A stretch of 64,000 nt of DNA from assembly GCA_024220505.1 (NCBI GenBank), contig JAKZZE010000008.1, positions 744,001 through 808,000 of the forward strand, given 5' to 3'. This document shows, in pieces, positions 51,549 to 64,000 of this stretch. Source of the DNA: Rhizopus arrhizus (Eukaryota; Mucoromycota; Mucoromycetes; Mucorales; Rhizopodaceae). Position 1 is the first letter of the stretch, and every line of letters starts with the position of its first letter. Under the pieces are notes generated by a model. The model was not told the origin of the DNA and made no database searches. It saw only the letters and a list, made by a program, of their open reading frames with translations. Both the position numbers and the translations under genes were made by a program.

Positions 51549-54500
51549 ATTGTAGAAGCTTGTGCGCAAGTTACTTTGACTGACTGCAGAAAATGGATAA
51601 GACATTGTTTCCTTTTTAAAATATAAAGTAATAAATGAATTTTTTTCTAGCCGAAGAAGGCTGCTGATTCATTTATCGACTATGGTAATTTGATTCCTCA
51701 TTGTGTAAGCACCATGAAATTACAGGGACACGAGATAAAAGACAGCTGTAAACCTAATCACTTGAAAGCCGAAAGCGTTTGACAACTTGTAGAAATCAAG
51801 AGTGTTCTTTGCAAGTCTCCTGATTCTTAACAGATCGAGAATCAAAGCGTGATTACCTTAATTATTCACTTTTATGTCTCCATGCTCAGTATTGCGATGA
51901 TACTTCATCTATTGCAACTTGATAATAATGGCGTCCGCGTGAAAATCATTTTCTTTGGATATTTTATTAGATCATCTCAACAATGTACTTTTTTCTGAAT
52001 CAGATACAAGAGATGAGAGTATAAGGTCGGCAGAGGTTGTGAACAGCTCACTTTCAGATATAAAAGTTATATTTTTGATTGGGTTTGTTGGAAATTTTTG
52101 CAAGCTATATGTTGTAAACAAACTCATTAGAGATGATGAATGTTTAATGTAAGCTAGCTTTACTTACAGGTTGTTGATGGCTTTAATGGTTTTGGCTAAG
52201 TTGTATTCTTTGCCTCTATTTCGGTCTATTTTCTTTTTTTCAACAGCAGAAATGGTTCTTGAGTCCTGATTTAATACCTGAGCTTCTTGGTCGATGTTGA
52301 TTTCCACAAAATGACTATCAAATTTATTTATCAAGCTTGAATACAGAGAATCCAATGTGACTTCAGAGAATACTTCTAAAAGAGTTTCACTATGTTGATC
52401 TGGAGTCAGAAGGAGGATATTTGTGTGTGATAGTAACTCGTGAAGGTGGGTTTCAATCTTCAGAAGGTTATTGGTTGACATCTGCATTGATTTCTCTTTA
52501 TAATCGCTGAATAAACTGTATATAATTTTACCCTGGCTTTTTTTCAAAAAGTAACAAATTTTCATCCTCATTGAAAGAAGTAATATGATTTTCATCTTCT
52601 GGCAGCACAGACAAATCATTCACTACAAAACTAACTAGATCATCGTTATCTTTGAAATAAGAGTGAGACGTCAGAAATTAAAGTAGCCTTTTGGCTGGCA
52701 GGTGCCCCAATTTGTGAAGAATAAAGATGATGTTCATTAAATAGAGTTATGGATATTTATACTTGTTGTATCGGTTAGGAATGTATATCGTAGGGAATAA
52801 AGGTTATAAAGATTTATTTTCCTTTTGGCATGCTTTAGAAACATACAATAATCTGGGAGGATCTATTTCTTTGGATGATTATACGATTATGATGTTGTTT
52901 GTTTCATAAAAGAAAGCACCTAGTAAGCTTAGTAAGGTTCATTTGCAGAAAAGCAATGAACGAATCCAATGAGCCTATTGTTTATACTTGTTTCAAACTC
53001 AGTTTATATAAACAGATGAACGAGGAAAGAGGGGATAGATGTCATCCTTGAAACGCTTCACACGACTTTAAAACAGATATAAATTTAATGGGTTTAAAAA
53101 AAAATATGTATTACTTTGATGGATCGATAGGATGAAAAGCTCATGCTCATTTGAAGAGAGAGCCCAGGGTAAATGTGATCTCACCAATGGTTGAGAAATT
53201 CAAATTACAAGAGACTGGCTAGATTCATTTTATACTTGTTCAGATTTCTTTGCTATAGTTTATCTTCATTCGAAATTTTTACTGTTTGTTGATGTTTGTA
53301 TTTTTTTAGCCATTATTCATTTGGTGTTGCTTCTTTTACAGTGATTTTATTGAAAGTTTAAATTTGATTGTTTTGTTTATTATTTATGAGTAATAATAGA
53401 CCTTTAGGACAATCTCCCCAAAAAAAAGTATTAAAGAATTAATGAACAAGCGATATAAGTGGTGGTTGTAATAGGCTGCGACTATTAGCTTATTGATTCC
53501 TTTTAGAGAGCTTTGAACTGTTGTTCTGTTCTTTATTTCTAAAGATGTTAACCATCGTTGAAGCCAATTAATTACAATTCTACTGATTGATCTCTTGCTA
53601 ATCCTACGATTATCAAAACTTCCTTCTACAAGAATAGCGTTATGATCATACTCCTTTGGCTATGTCGTTCTATAAGGATCACAGTAATCCCTTTTTTAGA
53701 ATAGAATTAGATAAATGCAGTTTTCACGCGTTTTGATTCTAGGCACATGCTTTATTTTCTGTCAAAATCACAGACCGATTCAAAAAAATGTAATACCTGA
53801 GCTATATTTGCCATCTTTCCTGTAAAAATCATAATATGATAGTTCCTTTGATAAATTTCACATAACTTACACAGCAAAGAGAATAAATGTTTTTCAATCA
53901 GATTAACAATCTGAGTTTAATTAACGGATACATGAAAATAAAAATAAACAGAGTTACAAATTAACCCTTTGTTATAAAGTAATCAATTTTTTTATATAAA
54001 AAAAGGTTACTGTATACAATAGAGATTATTAACTGATATTTATAAAAATGAATTCATATCCTATATTTTTAAAGTGTTAACTGAAATTACAATAAAAAAA
54101 ACATTTTTAATAAACGTATCAATATAAGTTACTCTTGTGGATCAAAAAAGTGTATTGAAGCGCGATTTACATTTTTTTTTCTCTCAAAGGTACTTTGTTC
54201 CTATAGCAAATGATGGCCAGAACTCAATGACTTAATGGTTAGATGTATTCTGGTCCCTATCATTTTTCTAAAAAAAAAAGGTCTTTTTAACAGAAAACAA
54301 AAAAAATATAAGCGATATTACAGCTTTTGTTATAAAATAAAATTCAATAATACACATGTCTTATTCTTTCATTCCTTTTGTGTGATATTTGAATGAATAA
54401 CGATCATGTATACAGGGTGATGCTTTTCATTACACAAAAAATCTTGTTACACTCGGCTTTTTCAAGTTGTAAAAGACTCATTACAATTTCTAGACTTTAC

Positions 54501-54980
54501 GCTCACGCACTAGCCTAATCAATACAGGTTTCACAAAACAAAAAGTAGTCTGTTTATTTTTTTTTCTTGATGTTGACCTACATCTATCATTGAAGTTGTG
54601 GATAAATTTTAATAAAGAAAAGGAAATTTATTAAGCTTTTATGGTTTATTTAAAAAAGAGAAAGATGAATCGAAAATTTATAATATATGCGCAAGATGAA
54701 TACATGTCTGTTTCATACATAAGCATGTTTATCAAGATCCATCATCCACAATCTTTTGTGCTTTGAAACGAGTCAATTAAAGGTAATACATTACTTTTGT
54801 CCAATGTTTAAACTCGTAATAGAGAGAAGCCTGTGCTACAAAAATTTTGACAACAAAATATTCTAAAGCATTTATAAACGGTTCTTTTTTATAGATTAAA
54901 AGTAAAAATTATAGATAGGATGTAATATTAACGAGTAGAAGCAGGGCATAGTGAGAAAGGCGGATTTTTTCTTCTTCTTT
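51549..54980. other. Gene-poor region with a weak minus-strand frame and an LTR-like scrap
   Basis: The minus-strand frame 52,619-52,164 (151 codons, hydrophobic start, Lys/Glu-rich end) has no recognised motif and no splice partner; it may be a decayed gene. Around 52,690-52,790 the words AATAAAGATGATGTT and GATATTTATACTTG echo the LTR-like insertion at 12,671-12,900 and read on the minus strand as a TATA-bearing LTR fragment. The rest up to 54,980 is AT-rich with no supported feature. Confidence 0.35.
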
Positions 54981-56116
54981 CTATTTCTTATTCAGCTGAA
55001 TGACTTGCAATGGATCATTCAGCCCATACCTAGACCTTTTCGTGGGCATAGTCTTTGATCGTTTGATTTTAGAGCCTTTATCGATAGGCGACCATTCCAT
55101 CTCGTCGTCCGTACTCTCGATCGCAGAAGAGGCAGAAATAGGAGAGGGTCTTGATTTTATAGACGGACGGGATTCAAGTGACTGGCTTGGTATGGCCATC
55201 CAAGCAGATTTTGGCATTTTGAAGCAATGATTATGCTCAATCAGGTATTGTACCACCTTTTGAGATGACTTGTATTGGGCCGGGTTCATTGCCATATCAG
55301 GGTCCAATAAAAGTCCTGGAGTGAAGACCGCGGCGAGGTTGAATGTGTCCATCTTTGTGACATGAACATGTTGAGCAAACAAGGCGATCAGATCTAACAA
55401 ATAAAAAAGCAAGTATTGATGATTGATCGGCAGTTGTTCAATCAGGTTCTGGTACTTTTCTACTTTGGCTGGCCCGTCATCTAAAGTCATGGTTTCTTGA
55501 AATTCTTGATAAAGACGAGGGACGATGACTGGTTCAGGTAAATAATTCAGGTACCGTCTCAACACAGTAGCTGCGTCATGAACTGAATATCCTTGCCAAT
55601 CAAGGCTACGGCCGTAATCTGGTGCAGTGCTGAATATTTGCTGTAATCCGCCTATGCGTTTCGCGCTAATAATACATTTTAAAAAAAAAAAGATTTAGAC
55701 ACCCGCCCCCTTTTTTGGTTTAAAAATTACCTGCCGCTGACACGAAATACACCTTCGGTATAAAGTCCTATATGTTATTATTTATTGATTAATAAACAAT
55801 AAAATTCCAATCAATCACTTTATACAAACCTTGATCTTTCAAAAAAGATCCACATTTGGCAACAATGATGGGGATAAAGCCAATGTATTGAATATTATTG
55901 TCAACGTATCCAATCGTAGCTTTTGCGTTCTGTAAGCTATTCTCTAATGGTATTCCAAACACATGATCTTCTACTATTGAAAGAATCGTATGAGACAATG
56001 AATCAAAGCCTGATATAAAAACTACCTTCTTTTGGTGTAGTCTGCTTATTCAAGTGCGTAAATTTCTTCCACCAACTTTTAATCGATGTATCTTTGTTGT
56101 TTGAATCAAGCTCCAT
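54981..56116 (-). CDS. RhoGAP-domain protein
   Basis: A GTPase-activating protein for Rho/Rac/Cdc42-type GTPases. Exons (minus) 56,116-56,026, 55,973-55,830, 55,767-55,731 and 55,665-54,981 give 318 residues with consistent phases. The RhoGAP domain covers about residues 32-225: VFGIPLENSL, GLYTEGVFRVSGR with the arginine finger, VLRRYLNYLPEPVI, HQYLLFYLLDLIALFAQH and TFNLAAVFTPGLL. The short N-terminus is basic. The C-terminal tail is Ser/Pro-rich with an acidic DDEMEW and basic KIKRSKTMPTKRSR, and could be phosphorylated. No other domain is present, so localisation is not indicated. Confidence 0.92.
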
Positions 56117-57323
56117 TATTAACGTTTATCTAAAAGAAGATAAAGAAAGAAAATAAATAAGAAAAAAAAAAAAAGGATAGAAAAGAAAGAGAGAGAGAGA
56201 GAAATAGAAAAGTAAAGGTTTGGGAAAAACTAAATTGTCTTCAAAAATGTCTATCTTTGGATTTTCTATTTTTAAAGTCCAGAAAAAAAAAAGATTTTTT
56301 TTATTATTTTAAATACAACTATTGTTTCTCTTTCATAATTGAGACAATAACAAGTAATGTTCATTGTACAGCGTATGCAAAAGCTGGCTATAAGTGATAC
56401 CTTTTAGAAAGGTCTTTTGAAGTCGATAGGTTACTTGTATTTTTTGACTTGTAAATATAGTGCATATATTTTTAGAAGCCATACCTTACCATTCGACACA
56501 ATGCTGTGAATCTGGCACCTGAGCATCGCATTCACTTTGCACTTTAATTCGAAAATGACAATACCAAAAAAATAACACTTGTATATTTATGTCTAACTCA
56601 TCAAAGTAGTTAAGCATTCTATGTGCTTTGATAACTTTGGTGTTTCTCTTGACAGAAGCAAAGAGTACACTTGGAAAACTATTGAATTGTGTTTGCATCT
56701 GAATTCTATTCTAAAAAGCATATCATCTTAATAGATATTATCGATGTTACATTATATGAAGGGAAAAGAGTCTTAGTATCGATTTTAAATTTGTCATTAC
56801 AAAATATATGAAAAAGAGTAAACTTCAAAGTACATGATAGGATAAATAACAATGCTGCATGTCTTTATTAATGTCAGTGAGAAAAAGAAGGGATGCAAAA
56901 AAAAAAAAGGATCATTGTTGTGATTGATCAAATGTTGAATTACTATTAAGGTAAGCAATCCATCGTGATTATTGCTCCAAAGAAGTGTATCAACTGTACA
57001 TCAAACTACAGGTAAATATGATATTAGTTACAGCAAAACGATGTATTTAGCTCATTGGACGAAGGTGACATTAATACAAATACAAGTGAAGAGATATGGA
57101 CAGTATCTTATTGTCAAATACTTTTTGTCTATTTGTTAAAAGACAATGGCGTTCTTGTGCAACACTTTTAGCACGATCACCAAACCCCTTCATTCTTTAA
57201 AAGTTCGCCAAACCCATTTCTAATAATACAGTATTTCATTTTTTTTTGTCCATAAAGAAGACCTCAAATCGTAAAAAAAACACAACGAAGCAAAAAAAGT
57301 ACTCGAATCTTTATATTTTTTTT
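56117..57323. other. Spacer between RhoGAP and CTR9 genes
   Basis: About 1.2 kb holding the RhoGAP promoter (GA-rich tract AGAAAGAGAGAGAGAGAGAAA at about 56,184-56,204) and the CTR9 3' end. The minus-strand frame at 56,486-56,698 has no motif. No other feature was seen. Confidence 0.4.
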
Positions 57324-60300
57324 TTACATGCCATCATCGTTATCATCTGAGTCTTCAATGATTCGCTTTGTGCGATAGTTCTACAAATAAAAAGAACAGG
57401 GTTAGTTTATCACTCAAAAGAAATACGCACATGTCTATTTACCTTTTTATCCTTTTTGGCCAGCATTTTCTCCCTTTCTGTTTCCTCATCCTCTTCTTCT
57501 TCTTCGTCCATGTCACGCTCCTTTCGCTTTCTGCTTCGTTTCTTTGATTTCTTTTCCTCGTCAATATCATCCTCATCTATTTGCCGACTGGCCATCAACA
57601 TATTATCTTCACGGACTTTCTCCATCAATCTACGACGGGCTTCTTCCATTTGTTGTCTTTCAACTTCTTCCAATCGACGTTTCTCTTCTTCGGCCGCACG
57701 TTGTTTGGCAATTTCATCTTCTCGCTTCTTCTTGGCGAATTCCAGCTTTTGTCGTTTCTCTTCTTCAAATTGAACTTGTTCTGCTAATTTTCTTTCCAAT
57801 TGTGTACGCAGAGTTTCACCATAACGCTCACGCTGTTCTACAATCTTTTTATCATACAATGTATGTTCTTCCACGCTAATCAGCGTATGGAATGTGCGTT
57901 GTCCGCACTCAAGATGACCAATGGCACGTCGCATGCTAGCAGAATCACGTTGCTGTTGAGGTAAGTCAGAGATTTGCTGAGCATAGGACTGTTGGACGAG
58001 AGCAAGGTTATATAGTGTTGTTTTATCTGCAGGATTGAGATGAAGTGCTCGTTCAGTGTTCTTTAAAGCTTCATACATAGTTTCGTGATCTTTTTCGGAT
58101 TTGGCAAGAATATACTGTGCTCTCGCAAGACAGAGAAGCAAATTGGTATCTTTGTTATTAAAAAACTTCTTGGAGCAATTTCCATACTAAATAATAACAA
58201 ACGTTATATCCTGTAATCCATCTTTTCTTTCTGATTCGTGTTTGCTCTTACCATCACAATTGCTTGTTTGTATTGCTTTAGCTCGACATAAGCATGTGCC
58301 AAGTTCACCCATACATTAGGATTCGATACATCGGATTCTCGTACTTGATTAAACAAGTCTTTAGCTTGCTCAATATGACCGTTTTCAGCAATCGTAATAG
58401 CTAAGCCATTGGCAGCATAAACGTTTGTTGGATCACGTCTCAATGTTTGAGAATAAAAATTGGCTGCTAACTTGTAAGCATCAGCTCTTTGTTGTTTGGC
58501 CTTTTCAGATTTGAGCTCTCTGGCCGTCATACAATGATAGTTTCCAAGAGCAACATGCGTATAAAGGTCATTCTTATCACAATCTTTCAAAACCTTTTCA
58601 AAGGATCGCTTAGATAGCTTTTCAGTATTCAATGCTTGTGCTTGGCCGATCATAATCCATGCCTTTGCGTCTAGTGGTTCTGTATCAAACACTTCTTTAT
58701 AATATTCAATAGCCTCAGTTGACCGACCAAGTGACTGTTCTATTGCTCCCATACGAAGATGTGCTATATGGATTATCAATAAAAAAAGAATTCATAAACT
58801 ATAATCATCTCTGTTATGTACCATCAACATAAGAGGGGTAATCTTCTATTAATTTTGTATAAATAGCTGTGGCCTTTTCTGTCTCTAGCTTCTCTTCATA
58901 CAGTCTTGCCAAGTTATAGCTCATTGTTAATTTTAGGTCCTTTTCTTCATTAGCACATGCTTCAGTTGCTTGAATAGCGAGACTATAATAATGCTCTGCA
59001 TCAGAATATTTTCCTAAGGAATGATGCATGACAGCAATATTGTTTAGCAGCTGAGGCTTGATTTGTTTTATGCGCTCCTGAGCGGCTTGTTCATCCTCTG
59101 ATAGATCATTTATTAATGCAAGTGCTTGCTGATAATCTATAGTTATTATTAGCGATATACTACAAAAAAGCTCTTGTTATTCTTCTACTCACATTTTAAC
59201 GCTAACGGTTTGTCTTTTTCTTCGTGCATTTCTGCAATTTCTATACACAAAAGTGGATCGTCGTCAACATGCTTTAAAAGCTTATCAAATACTGCAGTAG
59301 ATTTATCTCTTTTTCTAACAAGTCCGTATAAAGAGCCCAACACTTTCATGACCTCAATGCAATCAGGTTGTGAGGCATGAAGTTTTTCAAATATCTCAAT
59401 GGCTGCATCATGTTCACCTCGTTTGATCTGCGTTTGACCCATACCAAATTGAGCCAAAATATGGTCAGGGTTTAGCTCGAGTGCTTGTGAATAAAATTTG
59501 TATGCGTTCTCATAGTCTTCTGTCTGGTGATGTGTTCTGGCAATCTGATAGGACGCTTCCGCTTTTGTCGCGTTATTAGAAGCTGTGCTGAGTGCTCTAG
59601 AAGAGGCAGTCATAGTCTATATTAAATGTAAATAAGGGATGTATTTTGTTTAGAAGATAAAAGCCGACCTTTTCAAAATCGAGTGTTAAAAAAAAATGGT
59701 TTGCCATCATGTTTAAAGTGACAGGATGATTTACATTGGCTTGATGGGATTGCTGCATGTGCTGAAGGCCGTGTCGTAAACTTGTTTCTTGCTGAAGAGC
59801 GCCATTTTCCATATCCTTTGATTCATTTAACTCAATTATGGCTAACATGATTAACGCTGTTGAGTTGGGCGCAGGACTCTAGAAAGATAAAAACAAATAA
59901 ATAAAAAATATCCTTTTCTCTCGTATCATGATCTCTTACTGTGTCTATACATCTTTTCAGCGCTATTTTTGCTTCATGATACATTTTCAACTGTGCAAAA
60001 CACTGAGCAATGCCCAATCGAATTTCAACAGCTGAAAATCGACCGTGAGAGTATTTTAAAGCATCTTGGTATGTTTTGAGAGCAGCTTTATACTGTTGTA
60101 AATGGTATTGGATTTTAGCTCTACCAAGTAATGCAGGAATACAGTTGGGGCGTTTTTCAAGCACCATGTTAAATGAACGAGCTGCTTCATCGACTTTTCG
60201 TGTAAGTAAGTACAAGTTTCCTTTGACAACAAACGTAGGTTCATATTGATTATGAATACGATCTGCTTCGTTAATAAATTGAGCTGCCTCATCCAAATGT

Positions 60301-60797
60301 CTTTGACGTTGTGTTTCATCTGTTTGTTTTCTAGCAAGTCGCAAATTGAGTGTGGCAATTAAAGTCAAAAGAGGGAGTTTTTGCCTTGGTTGTGTATGAG
60401 CTGATTGGCTTGCTATTAAATTAACCCACATGTTAGCATTACAAATGTGATCATTTATTTTTTTAACATTATTCTCTCACCCATCATTAAAGCAGCTTGA
60501 ACAACCATAATGCTTTGTTCAATCTTATCTTGTTCATAATATTCTGTCTTTAATACGCGTTATTCAATTAGTATCAAAGAATCTTGCTTTTCGTTGCCTT
60601 TTTTTTTTTTTTTTTTTTTTTTTTACCGCCAACATTCTATAATAAGGAAGCCCAACTGATTCTTGACGAAATATGTCAGTCAATTCAACTGGATTTGTTG
60701 GTAAATCGTTGCAAACAACTTCAAGCACTTGTTCATGTTGAAGTGGAACTTCAATCGTTTTAGATCGTGAATTGTAGCTAAAACTAGAAGAGGCCAT
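57324..60797 (-). CDS. CTR9: Paf1 complex TPR subunit Ctr9
   Basis: A scaffold of the Paf1 complex, which travels with RNA polymerase II and supports histone H2B ubiquitination and H3 methylation. Nine exons (minus): 60,797-60,627, 60,547-60,481, 60,412-59,940, 59,878-59,669, 59,616-59,193, 59,136-58,822, 58,763-58,252, 58,186-57,443 and 57,380-57,324, giving 990 residues in phase. Tandem TPR units fill most of it, for example YKFYSQALELNPDHILAQFG, HHSLGKYSDAEHYYSLAI and NVWVNLAHAYVELKQYKQA. The C-terminal fifth is a charged coiled coil (Glu/Arg/Lys) ending in an acidic DEEEEEDEETE and EDSDDNDDGM. The first intron begins GT followed by a run of more than 20 A. It is divergent from RPN2 with 203 bp between start codons. 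Confidence 0.95.
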
Positions 60798-61000
60798 GCT
60801 GATGTATAAAAATTAAAAAAGGTTGGGTGGTTTTATGAAAGTTTAAAAGAAAAACAGAGATGCTAATGAATTACGAACTCCGAATAAAAATTGCGTCACT
60901 CAACAACACACGTAACTTTAGAACGCGACAAAAGTTACTTCCATAAACCATTTTTTTATTTTTTATTTTTTATTTTTTTATTTTTCAAAATCTATATACG
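60798..61000. promoter_or_regulatory. Bidirectional promoter, CTR9 / RPN2
   Basis: The 203 bp between the divergent start codons. It contains TTGCGTCACTCAA and ACGCGACAAAAGTTAC (60,890-60,943), followed by T-rich repeats with single A breaks toward RPN2. No TATA box is evident. Shared control of a transcription-elongation gene and a proteasome gene is possible but only inferred. Confidence 0.5.
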
Positions 61001-64000
61001 ATGACCCTTACCTCTGCCAGTAAGCTTTTTTTTCTCTGGCAGTCTATTGGCTTGAAATTTTAACATGATAATATAGATGGTATCATTGCTCTTCTTGACG
61101 AGCAGCAACTTGAACTTAAAGTTCATGCACTTCAACAATTGAACATTCTAGTTGACGAGTTTTGGGCTGAAATTTCAGATTCTATTGCAAAAATGTAAAA
61201 AAAAAGTGAAGGCTACTCGTTGAAGAGAATGGACTTGCAAACTTACCAACTCATTACTTAGTGAAGTCTTGTATGAAGATCCATCGTTTAATGAAAAGGA
61301 ATTAGCTGCCCTTGTTGCTTCTAAAGTAATTACTTTTTCTATATTTGCTATACTTTGAAGATTAACAGTTGATGAAGGTGTATTATAATCTTGGCGAATT
61401 AGACGATTCACTTTCCTTTGCACTTGGTGCCGGGCAATACTTTGATGTTTCTGATACTTCTGAATACGTAACTACCATCATTTGTAAGTGTCGCTATTTT
61501 ATTACTATATTTGAAGAAAAAAAGCTGACACAAATATATGACAACAGCTAAATGCATTGATAAATATATAAGTCTTCGAGCATCACCAGAAAATATTGAG
61601 CAAGTTGATTCAAGGTTGCAAGACATTGTAGAGCGTATGTTTCAGCGTTGTGCAGATGATGGCGAATATGAACAAGCAATTGGCATTGCGCTTGAATCAA
61701 GGCGCCTAGATATCATTGAATTGAATATTCAGAAAGGAGATGCTAGTCAATTACTTGCTTATGTGTTGGACGTTAGCATGACACTCGTACAAAATTTGGA
61801 ATTCCGTAACGAAGTCTTGAGATTGCTAGTGAATTTATACAAGAAATTGGAAAAACCTGATTATATCTCTATCAGTCAGTGTCTAGTGCACTTGAACGAT
61901 TCTAATTCTTGTGCTGACATGTTGAAGAACTTAGTCGAGAAAAACGATGAGGTACAGAAAAAGAACAATGAAATATATTTTATGGAAGTTACGTACTCAT
62001 TCATATTCCATATAGCTTATGGCATACCAAATATCTTTTGATTTAGAGGAAAACGCAACACAAGAATTTTTATCAAAAGTGTCTAGTGGTTTACCTAGCG
62101 AACCTACTGTGGAAGAACCAAAAGAGGATGCCATGGAAGTGGAGCAGGTAAGAACAAAAATAAGAGAAGATTTACATGGTGGACATGGTATATTAATTTA
62201 TAGAGCAAATGTTTAGCCACAGAATGATACACCTTTCAAAAAAATCAAATCTATCTTATCTGGTCAAGAATCAATTCGTCTTCACCTCGAATTCTTATAC
62301 AGAAACAATCATACAGATTTACTCATTTTGAAAAATACAAAAAGTGCTTTAGAATCAAGAAACTCTGCTTATCACTCAGCCGTAACATTTGCTAATGCGT
62401 TTATGCAAGCAGGTACAACTAGTGATGAGTTTTTGCGTCAAAATCTCGATTGGTTATCAAGAGCAACCAACTGGTCTAAGTTTAGTGCTACTGCTGCTCT
62501 CGGCGTCATTCACAAGGGCCAATTAGCCGAATCCATGAAATTATTGGCTCCTTATTTACCTACACATGGTTCATCCAATAACAGCCCTTATTCTGAAGGC
62601 GGTTCATTATACGCCCTTGGTCTTATCAATGCCAATCACGGAGCTAGTGTATTGGACTATTTAACAAAGGAACTAAAAGAGACCTCAGACGAAGTGATCC
62701 AGCATGGCGCCTCTCTTGGGCTTGGTGTTGCGGGCATGGCCACTGCAAATGAAGGCGTCTATGACGACTTAAAGAACATCTTGTTTGGTGACAATGCAGT
62801 GGCTGGAGAAGCATCTGGATTGGCTATGGGCTTAGTGATGCTCGGCACAGCGAATGAACAAGCTTTGGAAGAGATGCTTCAGTATGCTCATGAGACTCAG
62901 CACGAAAAAATCATTCGTGGATTGGCTGTTGGCATGTCGTTTATCATGTATGGCAAAGAAGAACAAGCTGATAATTTGATCGACAAGCTACTTGAAGACA
63001 AGGATTCTGTGCTTAGATATGGTGGTATCTATACAATCGCCATGGCTTACAACGGCACTGGAAATAACAAGGCCATCCGTCGTTTACTTCATGTGGCTGT
63101 CAGTGATGTGAATGATGATGTACGCCGTGCCGCTGTCACCTCACTTGGCTTTGTATTACTTCGAAACCCAAAGCAAGTACCTCGCATTGTACAATTGTTG
63201 GCCGAGAGTTACAACCCTCATGTCCGATATGGTGCCACACTTGCCTTGGGTATTTCTTGTGCAGGTACTGGTTACTTGGATGCCCTCGAACTCTTGGAGC
63301 CTATGACAAAAGATCCTGTTGACTTTGTCCGTCAAGGGGCCTTTATCTCACAAGCCATGATTTTGATTCAACAAACAGAAAATACAAATCCCAAAGTAGC
63401 TAATATCCGCAAGCTTTATGAAAAGATCATTTCTGATAAGCACGAGGACCCTATGGCTAAATTTGGTGCTGTTCTTGCACAAGGTATCATCGATGCTGGT
63501 GGAAGAAATGTGACAATCTCACTCTTGTCAAGAACGGGCCATTCTAATATGTCAGCCATCGTCGGTATGGCCGTCTTTACACAATTCTGGTACTGGTATC
63601 CTTTGACACACATGCTCAGTTTGTCCTTTACTCCCACTGCCATCATTGGTCTCAACAAGAATTTGGAAACCCCGCGATTTGAATTTATGTCTAATGTCAA
63701 ACCTTCCTTGTTTGCTTATCCACCTGCGCTGAAGCCCCCTTCAGCTACTGTTATTGAAAAGGTTGCTACGGCTGTCTTGTCAACGACAGCCAAGGCTAAA
63801 GCTCGTGCAAAGAAAGTTGAAAAGGAAAAAGGTGAAAGCATGGATATTGACAAAGAAGAGCAGCATAAGGATGAGGAGATGAAAGATGATGTGAGTGAAA
63901 AGAAGGAAGAGCGTAAAAAGAAGAAGAAGGAAGAGAATTTTGAAATTCTTGAAAACATGGCTCGCGTTGTGCCTGCTCAACTAAAATACATTACGTTCAA
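61001..64000 (+). CDS. RPN2: 26S proteasome regulatory subunit Rpn2 (PSMD1), 3' end outside window
   Basis: The largest non-ATPase base subunit of the 19S cap, a toroid of proteasome/cyclosome repeats. Exons 61,001-61,019, 61,077-61,194, 61,262-61,325, 61,378-61,483, 61,548-61,951, 62,016-62,147 and 62,217 to beyond 64,000 give 875 residues so far. The acceptor at 61,262 is chosen because it restores [11 protein letters not shown]; an in-frame alternative near 61,225 would add extra residues. Seen: [17 protein letters not shown], helical repeats with [12 protein letters not shown] and [17 protein letters not shown] (PC repeats), [19 protein letters not shown], and the acidic/Lys-rich loop [17 protein letters not shown] typical of fungal Rpn2. 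About 80-120 residues are missing at the C-terminus. Confidence 0.95.

Noticed and set aside
57456..57879. Ser-rich plus-strand frames opposite CTR9
   Set aside because: They are antisense shadows of the Glu/Lys/Arg-rich C-terminal coiled coil.
62217..64000. Possible frame break in the last RPN2 exon
   Set aside because: Codon-by-codon reading of sampled stretches stays open and matches Rpn2 to the window edge; the gene simply continues beyond it.
1..64000. CRISPR arrays, riboswitches, bacterial operons or a secondary-metabolite cluster
   Set aside because: The genes are intron-bearing and eukaryotic; no regularly spaced repeat-spacer arrays or synthase genes were seen.

Overview
The window looks like a chromosome segment of an early-diverging filamentous fungus, most likely a Mucoromycota member (Mucorales-like). 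This is inferred from AT-rich spacers, many short GT-AG introns of about 45-90 nt, fungal-type housekeeping genes and repeat families that resemble those of Mucorales genomes. No database search was possible. Exon models were built by eye from reading frame, splice signals and conservation; for most multi-exon genes the exon lengths sum to a whole number of codons and match the usual family length.

Layout. (1) 1-16,040 is a nested transposon cluster. It holds a MITE-like piece and a broken Tc1 transposase. Next is a LINE whose ORF1 and ORF2 are separated by an intact Ty3/Gypsy chromovirus-type retrotransposon (identical 415-bp LTRs, 5-bp target duplication). The LINE ORF2 is split again by two small LTR-like insertions. 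Further LTR-like and LINE scraps follow. A 79-bp near-identical sequence lies in opposite orientation at the two edges of the cluster. (2) 16,049-30,357 is compact and gene-dense: MOCS2A/MoaD, a mitochondrial carrier, a small unknown gene, complex I NDUFS4, a peroxisomal-type Lon protease, a Yrb30-like Ran-binding protein, glycogen branching enzyme, a forkhead factor, SRP14, an HTATIP2-like dehydrogenase and FCF1. (3) 31,208-46,365 mixes decayed transposons with two genes: VDAC porin and an AAAP amino-acid transporter. It also carries a truncated tRNA-Leu bounded by a 15-bp direct repeat, and a 276-bp cassette present twice in opposite orientations. (4) 46,518-64,000 holds QCR10, a PH/anillin-like protein, transposon remnants, a RhoGAP protein, CTR9 (Paf1 complex) and the start of RPN2 (26S proteasome), which runs off the end.

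Several genes serve mitochondria (NDUFS4, QCR10, porin, the carrier), but there is no sign of co-regulated clustering; the content is ordinary housekeeping mixed with transposon debris. The points most worth checking are the tRNA-Leu insertion, the inverted 276-bp cassette, the single-base frameshifts in the Lon and PH/anillin-like genes (each an otherwise complete model), the internal SKL near the Lon C-terminus, and the FCF1 intron directly after the start codon.
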